Below are positions 7,273 through 14,215 of a stretch of 39,735 nt of DNA, in pieces (the first letter of the stretch is position 1; each line of letters begins with the position of its first letter). Both the position numbers and the translations under genes were made by a program. The notes below the pieces were generated by a model that saw nothing but the letters and a program-made list of their open reading frames with translations, was not told where the DNA came from and did no database searches. Source of the stretch: a virus; IMG/VR virus record IMGVR_UViG_3300045141_000180, positions 1-39,735 of that record; one strand, given 5' to 3'.

Positions 7273-7288
7273 TAGAACACTAGTTCTA
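7273..7288. promoter_or_regulatory. Operator palindrome of the GAAC-N4-GTTC (LexA box) type
   Basis: TAGAAC-ACTA-GTTCTA is a perfect inverted repeat. Its core GAAC-N4-GTTC matches the consensus for LexA in Bacillus and mycobacteria. It overlaps the likely promoter of the leftward early operon. It could make the early operon SOS-inducible through host LexA, or bind a phage repressor. Confidence 0.6.
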
Positions 7289-7496
7289 TCCCATGGCTCG
7301 CGTTGGTCCGGCGGGGGAGTCTTGAGAGAACCTCGTCGGGCTAGCGCAACTGCCGATCTGCGCCCGGCCCCGTTACGGCTTCGTAATGTTTAGTGAACAA
7401 CTACCTTAGCGATACCTAAGCGGCACCTGTCAAGGTCTATGCCGGCACTTGACGTTTTGAGAACGGCGCGCTACCACTAAGTACCCTGGGCAGCAC
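7289..7496. promoter_or_regulatory. Divergent control region of the lysogeny switch
   Basis: About 200 non-coding bases separate the leftward early operon from the rightward repressor gene. TTGACG (7449-7454) and TACCAC (7472-7477), 17 bases apart, form a moderate rightward promoter. The -35 box sits in an inverted repeat GTCAAG (7429-7434) / CTTGAC (7448-7453), a possible operator. A second small inverted repeat CTTAG-N6-CTAAG lies at about 7405-7420. These elements suit autoregulation by the adjacent XRE protein (inference). Confidence 0.5.
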
Positions 7497-7739
7497 GTGG
7501 CCGTCACTATGCAGCACCTCACGCGCATACGAACATACTCGGTCGTGCTCCCAGTGCCGCGACTGCACTTCTGGCGAACAAAACGAGCGCTCTCCCAGCG
7601 CGAGCTCGGCAAGCTCTCAGGCTTGTCGCGCACCACCATCGTGAAGCTCGAGGGTGGTCGTGACGCCTGGCCGCAGACCGTCAGAAAGCTCGCCAAGGCG
7701 CTGCGCGTAGACCCCGAAGACCTGCAGGAACCGACCTAG
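7497..7739 (+). CDS. XRE-family transcriptional regulator (repressor candidate)
   Basis: Up to 80 residues, with a classic helix-turn-helix of the Cro/C1 type: LSQRELGKLSGLSRTTIVKLEGG, then an LAKALRVDPEDL helix. There is no oligomerisation domain. The start is unclear: GTG 7497, ATG 7509 or GTG 7554 all fit. The last gives MPRLHFWR, which aligns best with the second XRE gene (MPALPKLRQY). It is the first rightward gene and faces the leftward early operon, the normal place for a lysogeny repressor. Confidence 0.85.
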   Translation: MAVTMQHLTRIRTYSVVLPVPRLHFWRTKRALSQRELGKLSGLSRTTIVKLEGGRDAWPQTVRKLAKALRVDPEDLQEPT

Positions 7740-7740
7740 C

Positions 7741-7761
7741 GGACAAATTTCAGGTTTGTCC
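7741..7761. terminator. Hairpin directly after the XRE gene
   Basis: GGACAAA and TTTGTCC form a perfect 7-bp inverted repeat with a 7-base loop, beginning two bases after the XRE stop codon. No T-run follows. It may act as a weak terminator, stabilise the 3' end, or be an operator. Confidence 0.4.
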
Positions 7762-7807
7762 AGATCTGCGCGGACGGAGCACATGGCGCCGGCGCAGACT
7801 GGTCTAC

Positions 7808-7975
7808 GTGGAACAGCCAGCGCCCAGACAGACCGAGGTCGTCGTCACCGAGAGCACGCCGGACATCACGTCGCCGCGGTGGGAGGCTGAGCGGGACGAG
7901 GTCGCTCAGGTGCTGGTGCGGGTGCTGCTGCGAGCCCGCGAACGACTCATCCGCGAAGGCTCGATCAATCCTTGA
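7808..7975 (+). CDS. Small acidic/charged helical protein
   Basis: A 55-residue protein starting at GTG 7808. The second half is a long amphipathic helix rich in Arg, Glu, Leu and Val (VAQVLVRVLLRARERL). No clear Shine-Dalgarno site is present and no family is recognised. It is kept because it fills the space between the XRE gene and the next small gene in the same orientation. Confidence 0.4.
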   Translation: MEQPAPRQTEVVVTESTPDITSPRWEAERDEVAQVLVRVLLRARERLIREGSINP

Positions 7976-7994
7976 GCGTCAAGCTCCCCACTCA

Positions 7995-8153
7995 ATGAAG
8001 CAGCGTCAGATCACGTCCTGCCGGCGCTGCAAGCGGGTGCTTTTCGTCAATTACCTTGGTTACTGCACGTCCTGTGACAAGCGTGTCCGAATCTACGGAG
8101 CAGTGTGGGCGCCGATGCGACCATGGCAGCGTTCCATCGCGGGTGTGCGGTGA
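7995..8153 (+). CDS. Small zinc-ribbon protein
   Basis: A 52-residue protein with two CxxC knuckles, CRRC at residues 9-12 and CTSC at 24-27, followed by a basic tail. This is a four-cysteine zinc ribbon. It overlaps the next gene by 31 bases in another frame. It could bind DNA or RNA, but the partner is unknown. No good Shine-Dalgarno site lies upstream of ATG 7995. Confidence 0.5.
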   Translation: MKQRQITSCRRCKRVLFVNYLGYCTSCDKRVRIYGAVWAPMRPWQRSIAGVR

Positions 8154-8338
8154 CGATCGTGCTCGCGCTCGCGCTGCTCTTCGCTCAGACAGCAACGCTC
8201 TACCCTGCCTCGGCCTGGGACGGCACATGGACATGGCACACCTACGAAGAACGCCAGGCCTGGACGCAACAATGGATGGCTGAAGTCCAGGTGATCTCCC
8301 AGGAGCACTGCGGCCAGCAGTACTACGCTGCCTGCTGA
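8123..8338 (+). CDS. Small exported or membrane-anchored protein
   Basis: A 71-residue protein. Residues 9-30 are a hydrophobic signal-like segment (CAVTIVLALALLFAQTATLYPASA) with a possible ASA cleavage site. The mature part is rich in Trp, Gln and Tyr and has two Cys, which could form a disulfide outside the cell. Function is unknown. A GTG at 8105 is an alternative start. The DpdA-like gene begins two bases after its stop. Confidence 0.5.
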   Translation: MAAFHRGCAVTIVLALALLFAQTATLYPASAWDGTWTWHTYEERQAWTQQWMAEVQVISQEHCGQQYYAAC

Positions 8339-8340
8339 AC

Positions 8341-8973
8341 GTGAAGTACTTGAGTGGCGTCATCACCCAGACGCTGCTCGCCAACCCGCGGCCGGAGCTC
8401 GGGCTGATGTATCAGCCAGGGATGGGTCAGAGTTCTCCGTCGTTCCAGTTCTGGCAGTTCGCCTGCGACAACGGGCGCTTCGCCAAGCCCGACGAATGGA
8501 ATGCTGGCGACTGGCTCGAGTGGCTAGCTGGGCTGCGACGCTATCGCCATAACTGTCTATTCGCCGTGGCGCCCGACGTGGTCGGCGATGCCGCCGCCAC
8601 GCTCGAGTTGTCGGTGCCGTACCTGCCCACGATCCGCCAACTGGGCTACCGCGCGGCCTACGTTGCCCAGGACGGATTCTTCGATACGGCGTTGCCCGAC
8701 CTCGCGAGCTTCGATGTTCTCTTTGTGGGTGGGCGTGATGACTGGAAGTTCTCGGAGGCTGGCGGCTACGCAGCTGCGCGCTGGGCGCGGGCCGCGAGCA
8801 AGCCAACGCATATGGGTCGGGTGAACAGCGAACGCAGGACGGTCACGATGATGGTCTCATTGTTCGACTCCGTCGACGGTACGTACCTGAAATACGGGCC
8901 GGACGTGAACTGGTCGAAGTTGAACGGTTGGCTAGACAAGGTAAGAGACCAGCGGTTCATGGATGCCGCCTGA
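8341..8973 (+). CDS. TGT/DpdA-like DNA-modification protein candidate
   Basis: A 210-residue protein from GTG 8341. It resembles small phage members of the tRNA-guanine transglycosylase superfamily. A CDNGRF motif (Asp43) stands where TGTs have DSGGF, APDVVGDA is at 77-84, VAQDG at 108-112, FVGG at 128-131, GRVNSERR at 159-166, and DSVDGT (Asp176, Asp179) near the C-terminus. Phage DpdA enzymes of this superfamily insert 7-deazaguanine bases into DNA and block restriction. No preQ0 synthesis genes are present, so the base would come from the host. It lies next to a DNA methyltransferase. Homology is by recall of motifs and is not proven. Confidence 0.5.
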   Translation: MKYLSGVITQTLLANPRPELGLMYQPGMGQSSPSFQFWQFACDNGRFAKPDEWNAGDWLEWLAGLRRYRHNCLFAVAPDVVGDAAATLELSVPYLPTIRQLGYRAAYVAQDGFFDTALPDLASFDVLFVGGRDDWKFSEAGGYAAARWARAASKPTHMGRVNSERRTVTMMVSLFDSVDGTYLKYGPDVNWSKLNGWLDKVRDQRFMDAA

Positions 8974-8981
8974 CTCACGCC

Positions 8982-9500
8982 GTGATCGTTGCATATGCCG
9001 ATCCGCCCTATCCTGGTCACGCCGACCTGTACAAACGTCATCCGGATTACGCCGGCGAGGTCGACCACGCGGAGCTCATCGCTCGTCTGTGTGCTGAGTA
9101 CCCCGATGGTTGGGCACTGAGCACTGCCAGCACCACACTGCAGCAGGTTCTCGCGCTCTGCCCGGCCGACGTGCGGATCGGCGCCTGGGTCAAACCCTTC
9201 GGCGTGTTCAAGCCAGCGGTGAATCCCGCCTATGTGTGGGAGCCGGTCATCTTCCGCGGCGGACGACGGCGCACTGATCGCTCGGAGGAAACCGTGCGCG
9301 ACTGGTGCTCGGTCCCGATCACGCTCCAGCGCGGGCTGGTCGGAGCGAAGCCCGAAGGCGTCTGCTTCTGGGTGTTCTCCATGCTCGGACTTCAACCCGG
9401 TGACGAACTGGTCGATCTGTTCCCTGGAACCGGCGCGGTCAGCCGAGCTTGGGAACGCTGGCAGCACCAGCTGCTACCAGCTTATGCCGTGAGTTTGTAA
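8982..9500 (+). CDS. DPPY-type DNA methyltransferase (N6-adenine or N4-cytosine)
   Basis: A 172-residue protein from GTG 8982. The catalytic motif IV DPPY is at residues 7-10 (YADPPYPG), and the AdoMet-binding motif I FPGTG is near the C-terminus (ELVDLFPGTGAV). This order, IV before I, is the circularly permuted arrangement of N4/N6 amino-methyltransferases. A WALSTAS segment and GAKPEG precede motif I. The upstream in-frame GTG/ATG region would overlap the DpdA-like gene, so 8982 is preferred. Its 3' end overlaps the convergent serine recombinase by 19 bases. Likely role: protective methylation. Confidence 0.8.
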   Translation: MIVAYADPPYPGHADLYKRHPDYAGEVDHAELIARLCAEYPDGWALSTASTTLQQVLALCPADVRIGAWVKPFGVFKPAVNPAYVWEPVIFRGGRRRTDRSEETVRDWCSVPITLQRGLVGAKPEGVCFWVFSMLGLQPGDELVDLFPGTGAVSRAWERWQHQLLPAYAVSL

Positions 9501-11266
9501 ACCGCCGTAGCCGAGCAAAAGGACACGGCAATTACCAAATCCCGAGTGGTCAGTTTGAGCTCCACGCTCGGCAGGTTGTTCTCGTCCACCACTACTCGGC
9601 GCACCAGACCGCGCACGATCTCCGACCACTCGTCATCGCTCAGCGACTCGAGCGGCACACTCCGCAGCTTCTCGGCGAGCTCGGTCGCGCCTTCGACGTC
9701 GAAGTTGCGCGCCTCGCGCTCGGCCTCGTCGATCGCCTTCTCCAATTCGCTGATGCGGGTCCTGGTCTGCTCCTGCTCCTGCACGATGCGCTGGCTCGCG
9801 ATCTCGTGCCCCTGAGCAGACATCTTCCCGCGCATCCTGAACAGGTCGGCCTCGTCGACCGCCAACTCGTCGGCGCGTTCCTGCAGGTGCCGCAGTTCCG
9901 CGAGCATGACCGATGGCGTCTCCGCCGTATCGGCCGCCTGTCTGGCGTAGCGCTCCGCGGCGGCCTCGATGTCCTCTGCCAGGTTCTGCCGCTTGAGCAG
10001 CGCCAGCACGCCCTCGTAGACGTCCCTGGTGCGTAGCAGTGCTGGCGTCCGGCACTTGTGTTTTCCGATGTCCTGGGCTCGCTCAGCCTGCAAGCCCATG
10101 CCGTTCGAGCGCAGGCAGCGCAGGTACAGGTGCGGCACCGGATACGGGCGTTTTTCGCCTGAGCGAGCGATGTACATCGAGTGCGCCTGCATGGCCATCA
10201 TGCCCTTGCAGACGCCGCAGTAGACCTTGTTTCGCAGCGGGTGAGCGTGGATAGCTGGCCGGCCCGAGCCGCCTGTCCCGCCGGTACGGCGCGAGTCAAT
10301 GGCCGCGCGGACCGCGGCGAAGGATGGGCGCTCGTCCATCTCGCAGCCTTCGCACTCGGCGCGCTCGGTGTCGGTCTTGTGCAGCACCGGCGGGACCTGA
10401 ATGATCAGGGTGTCCTCTTCGTCCTTCCATGTTCGATGCCGAATCACGATCGTCGTCTCGGGGTCGCGCTGTTTGACGTAGTGGGCGCGCGAGTAGGGCA
10501 ACTCACCGACCAGAGCGCGGTGCCCGAGGTTATTAGTGATCCGCTCAGCACTCCAGGCGTCTTCGTGCTTCTTATGGGTGTTGGCCGGCGGCGCCACGGC
10601 GCGCATCCATCGCGCCAGGTCGCGCGTCGGCTCACCGGCGGCGTAGCGTCGCGCCAGCTCGGCGATGATGGCTACCCGCTCGGGGATCAGGATGCCGTGG
10701 TTGTCGGGGTCGCGGCCGAGCCAGTACGGCAGCGTCCCTGCCATGAGCTCGTTTCGTTTGGCCCTGGTCAGCCGTCCGTTGGTGGTGCGGACGGTGATGC
10801 CTTCGTACTCGTGCCGGTTGGTGAATGCGCTGATGGCCAGGAATGACGGGTCGAAATGGTCGGTGGCCGAGGCGATCTGGATCTTCCGCATATCCATCAG
10901 CATCTGCTCGAGCGGTCCGCCCGCTGACATGCTTCTCATGGGCCGGTCGGAGCGGAAGACCACCAGCACGTCGTACTTGCCTTCGTAGCCCCACTTGAGG
11001 ATCTGGCGATAGCTGGGGCGGTGTGGCGTCATGCCGTCGATGCCGAGGTCCCAGGCGTCGCCGACGTGGACCCAGCCGCGGCCGTTGATCAGTTTGACGT
11101 TCTCGGTGTCTTGTGTTTCCAGCGAGGCGTCACCTTCGCCCTCGTCGCCGCTCTTGCTGCGGCGTCGGTAGGTCATGGCTCGCAGCGTGCCGGCTGGCAC
11201 GGTCACGTCGAACAACTGGTAGCCGTGCTGGTTGACGGCTCCCGAGCCCTTGACGCCTCTAGGCAT
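9482..11266 (-). CDS. int: Large serine recombinase (integrase)
   Basis: A 594-residue site-specific recombinase. The resolvase-like N-terminal domain starts near residue 30. YRRRS carries the likely catalytic Ser37, with ASLETQ shortly after and a DRPMR segment matching the conserved DR-x-x-R region. A recombinase domain follows (about 190-330), then a zinc-ribbon region (YCGVCKG and downstream Cys/His, about 350-410), and a long coiled coil (about 440-530) typical of large serine integrases. ATG 11266 is embedded in the end of a tiny leader frame. Such enzymes integrate phages by attP x attB without host factors. The gene lies downstream of the second XRE gene on the same strand. Confidence 0.9.
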   Translation of the reverse strand: MPRGVKGSGAVNQHGYQLFDVTVPAGTLRAMTYRRRSKSGDEGEGDASLETQDTENVKLINGRGWVHVGDAWDLGIDGMTPHRPSYRQILKWGYEGKYDVLVVFRSDRPMRSMSAGGPLEQMLMDMRKIQIASATDHFDPSFLAISAFTNRHEYEGITVRTTNGRLTRAKRNELMAGTLPYWLGRDPDNHGILIPERVAIIAELARRYAAGEPTRDLARWMRAVAPPANTHKKHEDAWSAERITNNLGHRALVGELPYSRAHYVKQRDPETTIVIRHRTWKDEEDTLIIQVPPVLHKTDTERAECEGCEMDERPSFAAVRAAIDSRRTGGTGGSGRPAIHAHPLRNKVYCGVCKGMMAMQAHSMYIARSGEKRPYPVPHLYLRCLRSNGMGLQAERAQDIGKHKCRTPALLRTRDVYEGVLALLKRQNLAEDIEAAAERYARQAADTAETPSVMLAELRHLQERADELAVDEADLFRMRGKMSAQGHEIASQRIVQEQEQTRTRISELEKAIDEAEREARNFDVEGATELAEKLRSVPLESLSDDEWSEIVRGLVRRVVVDENNLPSVELKLTTRDLVIAVSFCSATAVYKLTA

Positions 11267-11297
11267 TGATTACACTGACCATGCAGGTCATCTCCTT
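11259..11297 (-). promoter_or_regulatory. Mini-ORF leader with strong Shine-Dalgarno coupled to the recombinase start
   Basis: AAGGAG (11292-11297) stands nine bases before an ATG at 11282 that encodes only MVSVINA and stops at TAG (11259-11261). The recombinase ATG (11264-11266) lies inside the last codons of this frame. The recombinase itself has no nearer Shine-Dalgarno site, so its translation probably depends on ribosomes ending the leader. Confidence 0.5.
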
Positions 11298-11346
11298 TAC
11301 CGGTTGACTTGCCACGGGCGCCGGTCGGTGGCTTCCGACGCGGCGC

Positions 11347-11553
11347 TCATCTCTTTCCCATAGGTCCCATCAGGTCCTGCGGCTCGACGTTCAAGGCCGC
11401 GGCCAGCTTGCGGATCGTCGCCGGGTACGGCGAATCGGCGCCGTTCTCCAGTCGCATGATGGTCGACCTAGTGGTACCCGCCTTTTTCGCCAGCTCGTCC
11501 TGAGTGAGCGCCGCGCGCTCGCGGTACTGGCGAAGCTTCGGTAGCGCAGGCAT
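11347..11553 (-). CDS. Second XRE-family regulator
   Basis: A 68-residue minimal helix-turn-helix protein: LTQDELAKKAGTTRSTIMRLENG followed by IRKLAAALNVEPQDLMG. It is clearly similar in layout to the XRE gene at 7.5 kb. The start is set at ATG 11553 (MPALPKLRQY) because the upstream part of the frame has no family character. It lies 80 bases before the recombinase and may control integration. It faces the rightward small-gene operon across a 116-bp promoter region. Confidence 0.82.
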   Translation of the reverse strand: MPALPKLRQYRERAALTQDELAKKAGTTRSTIMRLENGADSPYPATIRKLAAALNVEPQDLMGPMGKR

Positions 11554-11669
11554 TACGCGAAGCGTACCCCTAGTTGCAGCATTGGTGCGCGTCACAGTTC
11601 TGTACATCCCGTCTCAGTAGTCATATCTATGTTGTATCTGTGATTGAAGTATGGCATACTTTCAGCACG
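11554..11669. promoter_or_regulatory. Divergent promoter region between second XRE gene and rightward operon
   Basis: This is one of the few AT-rich stretches. Rightward, TTGTAT and CATACT are separated by 17 bases and end nine bases before ATG 11670, giving a nearly leaderless message. The -10 box lies in the imperfect palindrome AGTATGGCATACT (11648-11660), a possible operator for the neighbouring XRE protein. Coordinates of the leftward promoter could not be fixed. An attP site may also lie here. Confidence 0.45.
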
Positions 11670-11954
11670 ATGAACAACCAAGCAGTGCTCGCCACCAGCC
11701 CACGGGCAATCATCAACTGCAAAGCATGCAAAGCAGTCACTGGCAAACTCGAACTGAGCGGTGATGCCGCTCGCGCCGCCTACGTTCTCGGTGGCGTCTG
11801 GACTCGCTGCCCCGCCTGCAACCTCAGCGTTCTCGCCGACGCCGTCCGCGGCACCTACAACGCCGCCAAACCCTGCAAAACATCTTGCGTCAACGCAAAA
11901 CGCGGCGACTGTGAGTGCTCTTGCGGCGGACGCGACCACGGGATCTACGCCTGA
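11670..11954 (+). CDS. Multi-cysteine zinc-binding protein
   Basis: A 94-residue protein with CKAC at residues 16-19, CPAC near 49-52, and a C-terminal cluster CKTSC, CECSCGG, DHG. The cysteine clusters suggest two or more zinc sites. The C-terminal cluster is of a kind met in small actinophage proteins. It is the first gene of the rightward operon. Its TGA overlaps the next ATG (TGATG), so the two are translationally coupled. Function unknown. Confidence 0.6.
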   Translation: MNNQAVLATSPRAIINCKACKAVTGKLELSGDAARAAYVLGGVWTRCPACNLSVLADAVRGTYNAAKPCKTSCVNAKRGDCECSCGGRDHGIYA

Positions 11955-12265
11955 TGGCCAGCGTCCTCCGCACCCAGCCCGTTGACAAGCGCAGCGCTCG
12001 CGCCCTGGACCTCACCGAGACCGCCGGCCAGTGGCGCCACCTCATCACCCGCGACGGCGAGCCCGTCGTCGCGATGCCCAGCCAGACCGTCAAGGGTCTC
12101 TACTACCTGGTCACCGAGACAAGCTGCACCTGCCAGGATTTTCAGCAGTACGGGCTGCGCCACACCCGCATCGGCGACGTCGGGCTGCACATGCTCTGCA
12201 AGCACATCCGGGCCGTCCATTTTCTCCGAATCCAGAGCGAAGAGCAGCAGGAGTACGCGTTCTAG
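11954..12265 (+). CDS. SWIM-type zinc-finger protein
   Basis: A 103-residue protein. The segment YYLVTETSCTCQDFQQ, then MLCKHIRAV, gives the CxC...CxH pattern of SWIM zinc fingers (about residues 55-88). SWIM domains bind DNA or proteins, and small phage versions are common. The preceding strands (VVAMPSQTVKGLYYL) fit the usual beta-hairpin before the first CxC. The start ATG 11954 overlaps the upstream stop. Confidence 0.7.
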   Translation: MASVLRTQPVDKRSARALDLTETAGQWRHLITRDGEPVVAMPSQTVKGLYYLVTETSCTCQDFQQYGLRHTRIGDVGLHMLCKHIRAVHFLRIQSEEQQEYAF

Positions 12266-12267
12266 CC

Positions 12268-12609
12268 ATGACTGTCGAAGGGACCGTCGAGAGCGCCAAC
12301 CCGAAGGGCATCAAGCTCGGCGGCGAGTGGCGCAACGTCAGCAAATTCCGACCAGTCGACTTGCCGCCAGTCGGCAGCACCGTCCGAGCCGACATCGACG
12401 CCAAAGGCTTTCTCACCTCAATCGAACTGCTGGACGAGCACACCAGCGTGACAGCTAGCGTGTCGCAGCGCGACCGTCAGATCGCACGCCTGGCGGTCCT
12501 CAAAGCCGCCGCGGCGTTCTGCGCCGGCAAGGCCATGTCGACCGAAGTCAGCTCGCGAGATGTCTTAGCGATCGCAGACTCCTGGCTCGCCTGGGTCACC
12601 GCTGAGTGA
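12268..12609 (+). CDS. OB-like small protein with C-terminal helices
   Basis: A 113-residue protein. The N-terminal 55 residues are short beta strands around VEGTVESANPKGIKLGGEWRNVSKF and a KGFLTSIELL strand, a pattern like small OB-fold domains. The C-terminal 55 residues form helices (LAVLKAAAAFC, SRDVLAIADSWLAWV). A single-stranded-nucleic-acid role is possible but unproven. The start ATG 12268 lies two bases after the upstream stop, and the end overlaps the next GTG (GTGA). Confidence 0.55.
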   Translation: MTVEGTVESANPKGIKLGGEWRNVSKFRPVDLPPVGSTVRADIDAKGFLTSIELLDEHTSVTASVSQRDRQIARLAVLKAAAAFCAGKAMSTEVSSRDVLAIADSWLAWVTAE

Positions 12610-12797
12610 ACGGCATCTGCGGCAACTGTGGACGCAGCGGCCAGAGCTGCGTCATCGTCCACACCCTGGCGCGCGACCAGCACACGCTCGTCTGCGGCCG
12701 CTGCGAGGTCCTACTCACGCTCGAGGGATTCTGGACCACCTGCGACTGCCACCTGGATGAGCGACGAGCTCGCTACCACTCGTCGACCCATGACTGA
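12606..12797 (+). CDS. Small Cys/His-rich protein
   Basis: A 63-residue protein from GTG 12606, coupled to the upstream stop. Cysteines at CGNC (5-8), CGRC (30-33) and CDCH (46-49) suggest two zinc sites. No family was recognised. It is part of a run of cysteine-rich genes that may share a role. Confidence 0.5.
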   Translation: MNGICGNCGRSGQSCVIVHTLARDQHTLVCGRCEVLLTLEGFWTTCDCHLDERRARYHSSTHD

Positions 12798-12873
12798 GCC
12801 GGCGGTCTGGCTCGCCGGCGCGCTGCTGGCGGTAACGTTGGCGATGATGCTCTGGGACCGTCTGGATGGCTAA
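12790..12873 (+). CDS. 27-residue single-span membrane peptide
   Basis: ATG 12790 overlaps the end of the previous gene, and TAA 12873 overlaps the start of the next gene. The peptide is almost wholly one hydrophobic helix (VWLAGALLAVTLAMMLW) with an acidic and basic end. Position and double overlap support translation. Function unknown. Confidence 0.4.
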   Translation: MTEPAVWLAGALLAVTLAMMLWDRLDG

Positions 12874-13252
12874 CCCTGAAGCGCTCTACCACTTCACCTG
12901 CCGCCACTCGAAGTCGGACATCGGCACCTCCAACTGCTTGCTGCGACCGATGATTCGACACCCGCTGATGGGCTGCAAGGTGTTGTGGCTGACCACCGAA
13001 GCCACCCCTGACCGCGAGTCCACCGGGCTGACAATGAACCTCCAGCGCTGTGACCGCATGGAGTTTCGGTACGTGGTGACCGATGACGTGGAGCGCTGCC
13101 ATCCTTGGTTAGATTCGCAAGCGCGGGCCATCGCCAACCCACAGGTCGTATCGGACATGGAGGAATTCGGGGACCCCGAACACTGGTGGATTACTACCTG
13201 GCCGGTCCGGGCGAGGTTCGACCGCGCGTGGCACCCAGTGTTGGCGTCTTGA
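12866..13252 (+). CDS. Conserved-type phage protein, unknown
   Basis: A 128-residue protein from ATG 12866. It opens with ALYHFTCRHS, has a VLWLTTEATPDRESTGLT segment at about 48-66, and CDRMEFRYVV at about 72-81. This arrangement (YHFTC, WLT, CDR...RY) recurs in small proteins of actinophages, from memory. A first-strand LYHFTC is reminiscent of ADP-ribosyltransferase-like folds, but a catalytic triad cannot be named. It is followed by a Shine-Dalgarno site for the next gene. Confidence 0.5.
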   Translation: MANPEALYHFTCRHSKSDIGTSNCLLRPMIRHPLMGCKVLWLTTEATPDRESTGLTMNLQRCDRMEFRYVVTDDVERCHPWLDSQARAIANPQVVSDMEEFGDPEHWWITTWPVRARFDRAWHPVLAS

Positions 13253-13269
13253 TAGAGGTAATTGTTGTT

Positions 13270-13749
13270 ATGGATACCAAGATGAACAAACTAGCAGCGT
13301 GGGCATGTCTCGTGTGCGGCAAGCTTCACCCCGCCTCCGACCCGCATGTCGCCATGAAGTGCCTGTGCGATGCCGAAGGCTGGGGCCACCCGGACGACCA
13401 TGAGATGTGCCAGATATGCCGGCTCGACATGCTCGCAGATATGGGCGTCTGCCGCGAGTGCGACCGTCCTTGCAATTCTGTCGCTGGTTCTGTCGAAGAA
13501 TGGAATTGCTGCTGCACCGATGAGTGTCAGGCCCATCACCGCAACTGCGGGCAGGGCGGCTACATCTGCCAATGGTGCCGCGATGGCAACCCTGAGTGCC
13601 CGCATGCCAGCGAGAGCGGAACGGGTGACGGGGCTTTCTGGAAGTGTGATGGTTGCGGCCGCCTGCGGCCGCGCTCGGACCGCCGTACGTTGGCGGAAGT
13701 GATCACCACATACGAGGCCGAAACCGGCAAGCTGCTGGGCTTTTGGTAA
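13270..13749 (+). CDS. Protein with multiple zinc-finger-like knuckles
   Basis: A 159-residue protein with GAGGT upstream of ATG 13270. Cysteine pairs occur throughout: CLVC, CLC, CQIC, CREC, CCC with C-H, CQWC, C-H and CDGC. This suggests four or more zinc sites in a RING- or DnaJ-like series. The last 25 residues form a helix. The function is not recognised. Dense zinc knuckles usually mean RNA, DNA or protein binding. Confidence 0.55.
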   Translation: MDTKMNKLAAWACLVCGKLHPASDPHVAMKCLCDAEGWGHPDDHEMCQICRLDMLADMGVCRECDRPCNSVAGSVEEWNCCCTDECQAHHRNCGQGGYICQWCRDGNPECPHASESGTGDGAFWKCDGCGRLRPRSDRRTLAEVITTYEAETGKLLGFW

Positions 13750-13757
13750 CGCTAAAG

Positions 13758-14036
13758 ATGGATAAAGCTACCAAAGAGTGGCATCTAGGCCACGTGCCAG
13801 GAACGGTCATCGTGGACAAGGATGAACTGGACGCCCTACGCGCCGAGGTCACGCGGTGGAACATCGCGACTACTTCTGAGCGCGAACGTGGCGATAGGGC
13901 AGTTGCACGAGCCGTCAAAGCTGAGGCCGAGGTCGAGCGGCTACAGGCGAAAGTGGCGGAGCTTACCCAGATCCTCGATTCACACCGCGCGTTTCCGTCC
14001 GATGGCGGCTTGCCCCGTTGGTCTTGCCAGACATAA
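13758..14036 (+). CDS. Coiled-coil protein
   Basis: A 92-residue protein from ATG 13758. Residues 20-75 form a charged heptad-like helix (DELDALRAEVTRW, VKAEAEVERLQAKVAELTQIL). The ends are short and flexible. It could be a dimeric scaffold or adaptor. No domain was recognised. Confidence 0.45.
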   Translation: MDKATKEWHLGHVPGTVIVDKDELDALRAEVTRWNIATTSERERGDRAVARAVKAEAEVERLQAKVAELTQILDSHRAFPSDGGLPRWSCQT

Positions 14037-14044
14037 GTGCCGAT

Positions 14045-14215
14045 ATGACTACCAAGCCGAACGATGAAGACGAGTCGGAAGACCTTGGACCCTGCGTCTG
14101 CCCGCACGGTGACGACTTCCCTCCGGGATCGTGGAAGGAGGATTGCGAAGGGCATCACTGCGCGAAGTGTGAGCGAGCATACCAAGACTTCCTCAGCGGT
14201 CCCGGCGACTGGTGA
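14045..14215 (+). CDS. Small acidic Cys/His protein
   Basis: A 56-residue protein with an acidic start (DEDESEDLGP) and CVCPHG, C-x-GHHCAKC in the second half, which could hold one zinc. ATG 14045 is chosen because the reading frame upstream overlaps the coiled-coil gene. It is the last gene of the rightward operon. The convergent lysis genes lie beyond a hairpin region. Confidence 0.4.
   Translation: MTTKPNDEDESEDLGPCVCPHGDDFPPGSWKEDCEGHHCAKCERAYQDFLSGPGDW

Noticed and set aside
11267-11346. attP core for the serine recombinase
   Set aside because: The gap is in the right place but no convincing imperfect inverted repeat with a central dinucleotide could be fixed without a host attB.
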